From Ciona savignyi (lineage: Eukaryota > Chordata > Ascidiacea > Phlebobranchia > Cionidae): a stretch of DNA of 64,000 nt. The stretch's first letter is position 1. Each line of letters starts with the position of its first letter. The stretch covers positions 2,015,823 through 2,079,822 of the forward strand of contig CH003364.1 in assembly GCA_000149265.1 (NCBI GenBank), written 5' to 3'. Of this stretch, positions 1 through 12,227 are shown one piece after another. Position numbers and translations under genes: made by a program. Under the pieces are notes generated by a model. It searched no databases. It had not been told where the DNA came from and saw only the letters and a program-made list of their open reading frames with translations.

Positions 1-237
1 TACAGCAATGCTCATTAAATGAACATTTAGGCGTAGCGTATACTGACATTACACAGCATTTACTGTTTTAAAAATATTCTGTACACAAACAAGGCCTTTG
101 CAGAATGGTATGTTTACATACACTCTGGATGGCATTTTGGCCTACACCGTTAATTACATGATATGTACTACTTAGTTAACCGTTAACCAGCCCCTCTCCC
201 ACCGTGAATAACTTGGTCACCCTCCATTTTCCACCAG

Positions 238-3200
238 GCTCTCAGGATTGACAAGGGCATGGTGGACGCACGTTTCTTTGGCCAACATGACCGTGCTTGG
301 ATCCCGTTATCCGGCTGCTATTTAATGTCAAAGGAAATGCCTCACCCGGTCAAAAACAAGAAAAAGGGACGTGGTCCAGGCGCCAAAGGTAAACATTAAA
401 AAAATGACACTTTTAATTCACTCACATATTGTTGGGCAAAATGTAAATTTTTAACCACTTTCTTCCTGATTTATAGATTCTGACAATTTTTTGGTATTGA
501 ATTCCATATTCTAGTAATTAAGAAATTGTTTTGGAACATCAGTGTTAGAGCATGATTAACTTTATATAATTTTCACAGTAGCATATAGCATTACCTAAGT
601 CATAAGTCACTTAGCTATTAAAATGGGAGAGACTAAAAAGAGGCATGTTGCAGTAAAATAAATATAAGACTGGACAGGAGGTTAGTTCTTGTTTATGACT
701 AAGATTGAAAACTTGAAACAAAAATTCTTAATAAAATAGGTGTTGAATATGAGGAACACGGCCACAGATTTTGTTTAACTGATTAATCCACTGGATTAGC
801 TATAAAAATGGTCTTTTTCCAAGGTGGCCTTGATGGTGCCATGCAAGAAACCCAGCATTACATCGACAATGTGATCAAGAAACTCGGAACTTTCGAGTAC
901 GCCTCTCTGCGAACTCCTCTCACTCAGATGGATCTGTGTAGGAGACAGAGCTCAACTACCGACAGACCAAAAGGTAGTATTTTCACTCTAGACTGTGACC
1001 ATAGGTTCAGAAAGACCAAAAGGTCATATTTTTAATCCTGGCAAGCATATGTTTTGACAGACCAAGCAGTAATATTTCTACTTTTGGCGAGTTTAGGTTT
1101 TGAGGTATTTCTATAGGGATTTAATCCACACAAGTTTCTAGTTTCAACCACACAAGTTTTTCACACTGGCCTGCCAAGGTAAGCCTAAATGTTCGGAATC
1201 TCTTTAATATATTTAAATTTTTAGTTTCAACCACAAGTTTATGGGTTATGGGTAATTAGTTTCAACCATACAAGTTTATGAGTAATACTGTATAAACTCA
1301 TAATAGTTGATTGCTGTGGTGACCATTCTAAACCATCTTTTTGTCTTCAGGATCGGGAACTATTGAAAACAAAGAAACAACTGCAGACAACAAGTCAAAT
1401 GAAAATGTAATTGTTGATTTTTTAAAGAAGAATGTTTTAATAGGATTATTGGATATCCTTTTTTATTAATTATATTTTTGTTTTGTTTTTGCAGACTCAA
1501 ATTTGGTATAAATCATTTTATAAAATTTAATTTTTTGCCCAAATGTTTACCAAAATACTCTTTTAATTTTTAAGGTTCATAGTACAAAACAAGTAATGTT
1601 ATAGCAATGATGGAAATGCATAAACAAATGCGTGGGGTTATTATTTTAGTTATTTGTCCCCTTTGTTTGGTAAAACCATATTTACTTACTTAATACATAA
1701 TATAAGCAAAACACCTGAAAAAACAATTAATAAAGATTTTTTGTCCAGTTTTGTGTTAGAAAAATGGTGTCACAGGCCAGATTTTTCAATTATACCCTAT
1801 TATGCTAAATATAGTTTTAAATTAATTTGTTTATTATTGAAATAGGTAATCAAGCATGAAAGTTTGGATATCAACAAGTCCTCTTTGGCTACAGCTGTGA
1901 AGACTGCCCTTGGAGAAAAACTACTTAACTTCAAACTTTCTGAAGGTAACTATTCATAAAGGTTTAAATTTAAAAGGAGGCAAAAATAGATGGACAGATG
2001 TGAAATGCATATAAACGGAATCTTCTTGCAAGCAACCATATGGTAGTTCTAAGCTGTAAAATTTGAAAATGCCAAATTAAATCTATATCAATGGTAACTA
2101 AACTTATAATAATAAAAAACTGGTAGTAAAATACTATTTAGTTACAATAAAAATAAAAGGGCTTGGTAACTCAACTGTCATTTTCGCTATTAAATTGGCC
2201 TTTTATGGTCATTACTGAAAGAATGAAAAGTGGGAATATGAAATCTAAATGATCACTACAGCTGTTAATAGAATTTTGTTTTGGTTAAAGATTAAGATTA
2301 GTGTTTGGCAATTGTTTCCTATTTTACCAACCCAAATGTAATTCCTCAATTAATAAATGGAATTTCGATTCATGTTTACTGTAACAAAATGAAGGTAAAG
2401 AATTTGTTAAACTCAACAAAAGTTATTCACAACCCCCCCACCACCATCTAGCAGAAGGCAGCAATACTACTGATCCACCGAAAAAGAAATCGCGAGTTGT
2501 AACGACAAGTGGGGGGCATCCAGGTGGGGCTCAGAAGGGCGGACAGTTTGCCCCGAGAAAAAGAGCCGCGAATGCTTCACTTGAGAAGACGATCGAATCT
2601 TGCAAAGCGTCCATTGTTGACTCTTTGCAAGGGGTAAGTTAACTGGTCAGAATTGTTTGGGTCCCGAGGTGGGTAACTGGGAATCGCCAGACATTAGAAA
2701 ATCCCTTTCCTCCAGTCTAGGTATCTCACAGAGTATTTATATATAGTTTCTCGCAACTTGGAATGACCATTTTAATTATGTGGGTGAAATAACCCATTTG
2801 AACCATGTGGGTGAAATAACCCATTTAATCAAACCTGACAACCCTTTAATTTCCAACACTTATGTCGTTACAAAGTATGGGTAATCTATTTATCACCCGA
2901 TAAAAGCATGACTCATCATCCTCCATCAGGAATCCGACGATGACTTTTCTTCCGAGGAATCCGACTCTTCATCTGAGGAAGAAAGCACTGAAGCAACCTC
3001 GAATAAATCAACACCAACCACGAATAAAGGTGCATATATATGTACCCGTACATCTCGTGTTTGTTTTGCCAAGTTTGCAAGTGTACATTATCATGGTTAA
3101 CTAACTATGCATGTTGTTACAATTTACTGATTAATTTTTGAAATGTATTTGAGTTATTTAAGTCTAATATAAATATTAAGTGTAATTTACATTATGTGTA

Positions 3201-6200
3201 AAGTCATTTTAACCTGAATTTTAATTTCAATTTGGAGTCCAATATACTAGGCCAGTTGCACTTCGATGACAATATCGTTAAATTTATAAATAGATAAGTA
3301 CATAATTGATTTTTCATACTAGAACTGCACTTTTTCTCATATTTTATGTTTTGATCATTAAACTTTCATTTTCACTATACATACTATATATCACTATACA
3401 TATACCCAGTATGGTAATGAGAAACTGAACAACTGCTCTGTCAATTCAAAATTATGTTCGACTGAAAACTGAAAAAATGTAAATCGTTTCAATATGACAT
3501 TAAACTGTATATAAAAGTGATAAGTAACACATAAATGTGGACTTAAAGATTCTAAGTACACTTCACATTTACAAGGTTCCTTTCACAAGATTATAAGGCA
3601 TAATTCCAAGACTGCTTTTTTTGTTTGGTATTTACGCGAATTGGTTAACACTTAGTTGATTTTTTAGTAATTAACTGACAAATTGGTTAACGAGTTAATT
3701 ATTAAGTAATATAAAGTGATGCGTTTAAAGAATAGGTTACTTATGTTTATCCTCAGGGACACAACCATCATTAGATTGCCTGATGGCCTCGATTCACTTA
3801 CTGTAGCTATTGTTGTGTGTTGTTAAAGACATTTATACAGTTTTAGTTCAATACTTATTTTAATGTTTCAGTCAACGTATGTTGAGTGTCCTGCATTAAA
3901 ACATAACTGATTAGCAGCTAGTAGCTGGTTTAAATCCCACTATCTTTTAGCTGGCACCAAGAAACAACATTAAGTTCAAATTTTTATCTTGTTACGAAAT
4001 TTCTAACACTCAGTTTTTTCCAGAACAAGTAGCTGTAAAAGGACAAGAATCAGTACAAAGCAAAGCAAAAAGTAAGACACCCACTAATCCTTTCATCAGC
4101 TTGTTATCAAAAGAATATTTGATCGTGGACATCGCTACATCCCACTCACTTGTAACTAGAGATATGCCGACAATTGCAAAATTGGTATAAAAAAATAAAA
4201 AAATTAATTTCACAAATTATAAAAATGTTTTATGCTAAAGTCACAAATTATGACGATGTTTTATTTCAATTTCCAGACTGATATTCGGTCTTTTTATTAG
4301 CTAATGACTATCAGTTATGCTGGTATAGAGGAAACTATATAGGTTGTCTTCTAAGATGTTTGCAATGTTAAGGTTGTTTTCACTTATCAGGTGCGACAGA
4401 CGACTCGGATTCAGAGCTTGTCATGGACATTCAAGAAGACGATCACTTATCCAAGAAGAAGGTTGGCTTACCTTGTCCAACTGTATTTGCTGTAGTTTGT
4501 TTATTTGTGATGTCATGGCAGTGAATTTTTTTATTATCGAGCATGGGAGGGGTGGGTAATCACAAGTCTTTCAGCATGTTTTCCTTCTGGTTACTACATG
4601 GCTATAGTCTCGGTTGAGGCACTCTTGGTCGAAATTGGATATATTTATTTTACATGTTAACCATAATGTTGCTTAAAAAAACCATAATGTTGCTTAAAAA
4701 ATTATATAACTTATAATTTTGTGGGGTTTTATTTTTTAAGACATACAACATCTTGGCAAAATGTGAATTTGCCAGGGTGCCCAAACTATTACTCGTTGGT
4801 TTTGATTTCGCGTTCAAAACTCTTGATTAAAGAATTTCTTGTGATAAATGAATAATTAGGAAGGAGAAAGGGTGTAATATCACTCCCCCTTAATGATGCT
4901 GTAATTTGCAGAGAATAATTCACTTGCCTCTATCTTGATTTTTAAAGTAGTTTTTTTTAAATTCTGCTCATTATCATCCCCCAGGATTCTATAGCAGCTG
5001 GACTTGCTGACAAAGGGATCATCAAAGTGAAGAAGATTAACAAAGATGGAGGGAAAGATGCGAAATCTTCCAAACCGAAGTCCATCTTGTTAAACAAGGA
5101 TGCTGAAAGGAGGACATCCGATCCCAGCACCACTCCTCTTAGAACATCCGGACATACTGGAGGCAATATGAAGAGGAAGCTAGCGGAAGACTCGCCCTCT
5201 TCTTTACCAAACGTAAAAGTCCGGAAGCTCGACTCTGGCTCAAAAGTTTATCCGGCGAAGGAAAAAAAGAAGATCATGTCGGATTCCTCAAAAATTGCAG
5301 GAAAATCGGAAAAGTAGGTCGCACAGTTCGCCCTTGTTTGATTAAAGTTTACCTAAAGCTGTGAAAAGACAATACCAACTTGAATAAATTTGCTGTGAAC
5401 AGAATTTCACAACCTTTTATTCCAAGGGACTCGGATAACATTCGAATAAAGAAGAGCGATTTGACGAAAATCCGAAAAGATGTGATTCCAGGCTCTGGCG
5501 GAACCACGAAGAAAGCCATCAATGTGGAGGTCGGTGTGAGTTCTAAACATTGTGTTGACATTTGTTTCTAACATAAGAGTAAAGATAGCCATCTATATAT
5601 TTGATAAGTCTTCATGAAAGAAGTGATAATACGTAACAGCCATCTATATATGTGATACTATTCAGTAAACCTTGTATTTAAGCATCCCTGCTAAAAGATT
5701 TTTGAATCAGAAGGTTAAATCAAGTTGCAATGAAACACTAATCAAGGAAATAGCTCCAGCATCCTAACTTATAAGCTATTCATGTTGAACGAAAACTTGA
5801 TCACATTGTTTTCAGGTGGTTGCCAAGAAAAAGTTGGTCTTAACTTCAGACGCAATGAAACCTAAAGCAGACGACGGAAAAGGTAATCAATCCTATTGTT
5901 GTGGATAGAAATTATAGATATATAAGTATAAGGCCTATCCCAGGGATGGGACAATGATGGTAAACCTTCATCAGATACCTCGTTTCCACAGACATGACAA
6001 CTATGACAGTTTAAAACGTCCATAAATGACTGAGCTATTTAAGGGCTTTTAACAAGTGAGGCCTGTGTTATTTTTTAATTGACCCATTTGAAAACACGGT
6101 TAATTCTAGGACTCATACATGACTTGCCAAAAAAATTGTTAAAAAAATGATTAAGGTGAAGATTGATCCCAAAACCTTTCTGGTCATGACTGCCGACTTT

Positions 6201-9200
6201 ATCCACTTATCCACACATGGCCATCATTAATATATTTGTGCAGAGAAATCAAGTTTGAAATCAACGGCAAAGATTTTATCGCAGAAAGTGATGAACAGAA
6301 AGCTAGAACCGTCTAAGAAAACAGCGGTAAGTAGGTCTACTCTTGCATTGTTCAGACAAAATAGCTTGGTGGTAGTGCAGTTAAATCAATAAAAGGAATT
6401 AAAACCAACAAAGTGTTCTTTATACAATTCTTTACAACTGTCATACCAGTCAGGTTGTTGGTATCATATAGGAAACGAGATGATATTCATGTTTTTCTTG
6501 TAAATGGGAAACACAATGGGGATAATACACAGGTAATTGTCATTTAACCTTGCGCCAACCCTAACTTTTGGTGTGTCTGGACGTCTGGTGTACGATTTCA
6601 GTCTTTCCTGCAATTTGATACAAACTATCATTCCACTGAGTTAAGGCAATAACCACTAATGCTTTGCCTTGGGACAAAACCAAATAACCACGACCAGTTT
6701 AGAACCTGCAACTCTTCGTCTGAAAAAAATATAAATTATCTTGTATGAATTTCCCATCCAAGAAATCAACATAAACATATATTCCTACCAGATACGTGTT
6801 AGTATACACTATACATCAAAGGTGAATATCAAAAAAATATGTCCCAACCTCTTTCTGTTTCCTTACAGGAAAAGAAGATTTCAGAGTCTGAAAAATCTCT
6901 TTTCGGTGAAATAACCCCGAAAAAGTTATCGTCGTTTACGATTCCAAAGCATAAGCCGGTTGCATCTGCAAAATCCACATCAGGTTAACTTTAAATCATT
7001 GGTTTAATACTTTCTTATTATAAGTGACTGATATCATCCAGGAAATTGGAAGGTTGTTTCGGTTCTCCCACCACGGTCTATAATCGCCCATTAGGGTTTT
7101 TTAAGTTGTTCTAATTACAACTTTTGTGATGTACAAAATTTATTTTGTTATTATTTTTTAACCAAGTATTGGAAATCTAGGTATCCGGCTGGTTATGTCA
7201 GTCAGTTTAACTTCCGCGTTATACAGTCAGTCGAAAGGTGGCAAGATCACAACCCGCTGATAACTTTCGGATATGACCTTAAGTAGTTTGTGTTTAAATA
7301 AGGCTTGCGAGTAAAATCAACTTATTTTATAATTATTGCAATAAGCTTACAAACCGATGTGTAAAACCCAACCATTCTCTATACCTACTAAAACTAAGAA
7401 ATAGGCCATGCAATTACGTCAGAAACAAAAAGTTTGTCAGACGCCGATAAACTTCAATTACTCAAAGCACCATTCACACATATTGTTTGATTGTCAATGC
7501 AATATTAACCACTATTCAAACGTGTTGTATCCCACATAATAATGTTAGGTGTAGGACTTCAGTTCATTGCAATTATTATATCACAATAACAAGTGTTACT
7601 GTGTGTGTTCAACACAACAATGCATTTTTGAGTGCTTAAAGGATATTGTTACGATAACAAAAGACGCATTTTTATGTAAAGTTTCCCTGATAAAAAATAA
7701 TCTGTGGTACGATAATCGCGATAATCATTTATTAGCATCGTAGCTGAGTAATATCGCGATTATCGATATATTGTAGCAGTCCTACTTATAACCCAAATTT
7801 TAATTTTTAACATTTCCGGTTTTTCAAGATACCATTGTCTCAAAACCATCCGTGAGCATGGTTGCACCAGTGCAAAGCAACCAGCGGACCAGCTACCAAC
7901 CAACAAACCATTCAAACCATATTTCAAATACTGGCAATGTTCCTATGCAAAAGATACAGAAGTACAATGACAAGTAAGATACGATTTTGATTTGATAACA
8001 TATTTCCCTAGCACCTTGTTCCTAACTGTTCTATGCTGGTTCATTTACCGGCTCGATAGTAGTGATGGATTATACAGGAATTGTATGAGAAGTCTATTTC
8101 CGGGGTAAAATGACCATTGTCAGGGTATTGGAGTACTTTAGTGCCATTTTTTGTGTTTTAACCTGTTGCAGGTCCAGGGAAATAACATGATGTTCATTGT
8201 TCATTGCCTGGAGGGAAGGAGACAAAGTAAAATAAGAAACCTGTTTGCTACATGAATTTTATTCCGGTGTTAAACCAATATCTTTTAGCTTTATACTTAT
8301 AGCGGTCAGATTGCGAGTTGAAAGATAATTGACCTTGAAACTAGCTGTCGGCTACTTGGTTGTGGCATTGGGCATAGCACTCATCTGACGTTGTCTGAAC
8401 CTAGTGGAATAAATGGTTAAATGAAACTGTAACAATATCTTTATCCTATTTAACATGCTGCAATATCTAGGTAACCCTACTGCGAACACTGGCAATTTTG
8501 ATGATTACCTGTTTTAACTTATAACATACGTACATTTTCTACTCTTACAGAAAATTATCAGTTTTGTTTTATATCTTCTTCAAATGCACTAAATATCATG
8601 TACACATCCCTAAAATATGAATAAGCTATTGTTAGGCATCCTAGAGAAAATCCATAATGCTAGACTACTTTACGGCATTCTCTATTATTACTTACCATCA
8701 CTCTTGCTTTATCCATATACCAGTGTTGCCGCAGAAAATCTATAATTTCTGCTCCCGGCTTCCGCAGAGTGATGCAGGGAGTGCAGCAGGTCCTCGTTGA
8801 GATGTACGAGGACATGATGAGCGTCTTCGAAAGCAATCAGGGCAAGAAGGGCACAGAGCAGCCGGATGGCACAGCCGGGCAGCAGGTTGCACAGCTGCGC
8901 CTGGAGCTTGAAAGGCTGAAATGGATGCACCAACAGGAAATCGCGGAGCTGCAGCATAACCACGGTAGATTTGTTGTAGCTGTGCTTGCCACTACTATGG
9001 GATGCTGTTTGTAAAAATTCAAATTCTGCTGATTCAACAGAAAAGTTGAATTTTTACAAACTGCTCCCCATAAACTGCAGTGGTGTGTAGTTTATGTTTG
9101 GCAGGGTAGCTCAGTGTGTTAAAACGCCGGTTTTCAGTCGAAACGTTGTTAAATAAAAACCTTCCACTTAGTACTCCTGATAAACGTTAACTTTTTCCTG

Positions 9201-11005
9201 AAGGGTAACTTCGGTTTTGTTTAGGACAAGTTTCCTATTCGAAGTATGAGTGGATTAATGGGTTAATACTAAATTAATAAAAAAATCTAATCTTATTATA
9301 ATACACTGCAATAGCTATGGTAACTCTACCGTGGAAACTAGGTAATCTGACATTATACACCTTCCCCATTTTTTATACACCAAAACTTTGGTAAATATTT
9401 TAATAAAAATGTTGAAAGGTGTAACATTATGGCAGTCCATAATAATCGTGTTTTTCTTTTTTGTGATATTTTTGTGATTATGTCGAGTCGGATCTTTCCT
9501 TTATTTCTGATTTCTCACTGCTAGATCTGACGGTGGCTGAGATCCGGCAGAGCCTCGAGAACGAGAAGCGCCATCTTCTGGAGAACCTGAAGAAGAAGCA
9601 CGATGCGGAGAAGATCAGCGCTGTGGAAGAGACGAAGAGGAAGCAGTGGTGCGCCAACTGCGGGAAGGAGGCCATTTTCTACTGCTGCTGGAACACCAGC
9701 TACTGCGACTACCCCTGCCAGCAGCGTCACTGGCCCAAGCATATGTCAACATGCTCGCAGGCAAGCGACACCGCCGCGGCCGCAGCCCAGGCGGAAACAA
9801 AGACTCCGACGTCGCCGGAAACGAAGAAGCAGACCGAGGAAACGAAGCCGGAGCCTCCAAAGGAGGAAGACACCATGCAAGTTGATGACCATGATGATGA
9901 TGATGATGAAAACAGCGACAACGATATGGTCATCGACGAAAATATCGATGAACCAACGCCGAAGAAACCTGATATTCCCTCCCCCGATTCACCTGATGAA
10001 GAAGTTGAAGAAAAACTAAAGGAAAATTCGAAAATTGACCCCCCAAGCACAACAGTCGTAAAATCCAACCCAATTGAACCCGTTATTTCCGCAAGCCCCA
10101 TTAAGGTGAAACCCCTTCCAGTGAGAGCGAAATCGAGTTCCCCGGTGCCAGGGGCTCAATCCACGATCGTTCCTTCGAAGTTAATCGATGATATTTTCTC
10201 GAAAGTCCAGAAAAAAACAGGAATGAGTGACATTGCAGCCTCATCTGAGAAACAGACTCCAACAATATCTACGTCGATTGGTCCTGTGGAAATCTCTGGA
10301 AAGAACCCGGTTTTAGACCCCGAAACGGAAAACACGCCGAATGATGTGGAAAAAACGGAACTAAATGAACCAAAGACTGATTCAATGCTGGTTCAACAGC
10401 AAGATTTAAAAATTGGCGACCCCGAAAAGACAACCTTGATAAAAAGTGACCCAACGGAGGAAAAAGAAGCAATAAGTTCTAAAATAGACACTGACAATGA
10501 AGTAGGTTCAGCTAAAGTCGCCGAATCTGCGGAGAATAATGCAGAACCAACTAAAAATATTGATGTGAGTGGTTTGGAATTGAAAACGACCAAACCAAGT
10601 GAAGAAGTGCCATCGACAGAGCAACCCTGTGGTGAAGTGGAGGGCACTGATAAAAGTGCCACTGATAAAAAGCCAGAGTGCGAAGACATTCCTGACCCTC
10701 CTACCGAAGAAGACCCGCCTAATACCACGCACGAAGCAACCTCTGCAAATATAGAAACAACAGACTTTTCTGCTTCAAATGAAGGCGATGTTAAAACCGA
10801 TAATATCGCCGAAACCACAGCAGATGGACCAGTCCAACCTGGTGAAAAGGAAACTGAAGACAACCAAATCACGCCTGTTTTTTCTGATAATTACCTTAAA
10901 TCACTACAGGCACAGAGGGATAGCGCGAAGGATTCCACTGAAAATTCGTCGCAGTCCAAATCCGAAGACATTAAAGAAAGCCCTGATTCACCAGAGATTT
11001 TTTAA
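238..11005 (+). CDS. ZMYND8: ZMYND8, 3' part (PWWP tail to MYND finger); 5' end outside window
   Basis: ZMYND8 (PRKCBP1) proteins read histone marks through PHD-bromo-PWWP modules and recruit repressor partners through a MYND finger. Only the last 1,134 residues are here. Exons: 238-388, 824-973, 1351-1406, 1846-1945, 2455-2633, 2930-3029, 4024-4071, 4391-4461, 4985-5313, 5403-5535, 5816-5882, 6244-6326, 6869-6983, 7829-7973, 8768-8964, 9525-11005; all junctions keep phase and the total is a multiple of three. The first exon holds the end of the PWWP domain ([15 protein letters not shown]). Exon 5 has [12 protein letters not shown], a signature seen in vertebrate ZMYND8. Exons 14-16 form the coiled coil leading into the MYND finger (9650-9756; [21 protein letters not shown]), with all zinc ligands present. 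The middle is lysine/serine/acid-rich and looks disordered. After MYND comes an acidic tail of about 400 residues, unlike the shorter serine-rich vertebrate tail as I remember it. The PHD and bromo exons must lie upstream of base 1. Confidence 0.93.
6471..6730 (-). mobile_element. Diverged long SINE in a ZMYND8 intron
   Basis: Minus-oriented: GAGATGATATTCATGTTTTT, TAAATGGGAAACACAATGGG, TACACAGGTAATTGTCATTT, GACCAGTTTAGAACCTGCAA. Confidence 0.5.
8290..8514 (+). mobile_element. Diverged long SINE in a ZMYND8 intron
   Basis: Ordered weak matches: GGTTGTGGCATTGGGCATAG, GTCTGAACCTAGTGGAATAA, ACATGCTGCAATATCTAGGT, ATGATTACCTGTTTT. Confidence 0.5.
9100..9358 (+). mobile_element. Diverged long SINE in the last ZMYND8 intron
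   Basis: Head GGCAGGGTAGCTCAGTGTGT is tRNA-like and different enough to suggest an older subfamily. GAGTGGATTAATGGGTTAAT, ACACTGCAATAGCTATGGTA and AACTAGGTAATCTGACATTA follow in the usual order. Confidence 0.6.
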
Positions 11006-11272
11006 TTCCGCATAATATTGTAAATAACGTCTACTGTGATATATCCACGCAGCTTGTGTACCATGGCACGACGCTTTCTTTTATTTAATTTTTAAATGTA
11101 CATAACTTTTATTTGTAATCCGTTACGTTTTAGTGTGAAACAGTTCTTTTCCCGCAATCATGTTTTTGTTGTGCACTGAAAAATGTGACCTGATCTGAGC
11201 GCAAGTTTTTTCTGTTTCTTCTAATTTTTCGTTAAACCAGTTTAAATTGTGCACATTTCTGCATGGATTAAA

Positions 11273-11278
11273 AATAAA
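11273..11278 (+). terminator. Polyadenylation signal of ZMYND8
   Basis: An AATAAA hexamer lies about 270 bp after the ZMYND8 stop codon and before the converging ICE1 3' end. It is the first exact hexamer after the stop that I noticed, so use of it is inferred. Confidence 0.5.
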
Positions 11279-12140
11279 ATTTGTTTCGTAATGTATAGTA
11301 CATAAGTTTGGTGCATTTTGTGTGGTGAATGTATTAATTTTGCAAGCAGGGGACTTATAGAAAAGCTTAAACAAGTTGGATAGAATACTCATGCTTGGGT
11401 ATTAACACACGTGTAATTATCAAATCATCTTCTGCACACTGTATGGTTTCCAGAGCTATTACCGTGTGTAGAAGTTTCTTTTTTGCTGAAGGTGCCTAAA
11501 CCAGTTTCAAACTTAAAACCCTTAGGCTGAACAGTGACATATCACCAAGCTGATCGGTTAAGAGTTGGGTAGGGAAATGTCACTATGCAAATCTTACAGC
11601 AAGTAAACAATAGCATACAAGGACATTATAGAAGCCTGTTAAACCTGGAGTTGTGTGTTGGTGTAAAACTTATTCAGCAGTAAGTTGCTAGTGTTGGATA
11701 ACAACAGTAGTTGCTTTAGCTAAATGGATTATATGTATGAAATGTCTGAAACACGCATTACAGATATTGAAATAGCTTTGATTATAGTGGGGGATGGTGG
11801 AGGAAGTAAGTTAACAAATACTGTTTATTTGTGTTACTAGATTTAGGTGTCTAACTGGCTGAGTAAATGGACGGCATGTGGTAATGAAATGTTTACAAGC
11901 AAATGTGACAAATTGGCTGGAAACATTTATGGTTTGCCTGGATCACCAAATTAAAGAGAAAACACTTTGAAAGAATGTGCATTAAATACACGAATTTTCC
12001 ATCAGACGAATAAAAATTACAGTCTCACTGAAAACCACACAGCATGGTGACCTAGAGTACAACAGTCACTTCAGCATATACACTCAATTAAATGCTTTAT
12101 AAACACCACTAAAGTGTTATATATGGCAGTGAAATGAATT
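11279..12140. other. Intergenic space between converging ZMYND8 and ICE1
   Basis: AT-rich sequence with no exon-like open frame on either strand. The two genes end tail-to-tail, with stops at 11005 (+) and 12228 (-), and their polyadenylation signals face each other across about 860 bp. I see no gene or clear repeat here. Confidence 0.6.
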
Positions 12141-12146
12141 TTTATT
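12141..12146 (-). terminator. Polyadenylation signal of ICE1
   Basis: The plus-strand text TTTATT reads AATAAA on the minus strand, about 80 bp beyond the ICE1 stop codon, which is a normal distance. Confidence 0.6.
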
Positions 12147-12227
12147 AAGCATCAATTAAACTTAAGCATTCACAGTGAAAAATAATTTGGGAAATCATGA
12201 CTGCGGGTCAAACTACAACATAAGTTT

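Noticed and set aside
9603..10872. Several overlapping frames on both strands over the ZMYND8 last exon
   Set aside because: They are shadows of the GC-richer MYND and acidic-tail coding sequence; the frame 9525-11005 has the zinc finger.
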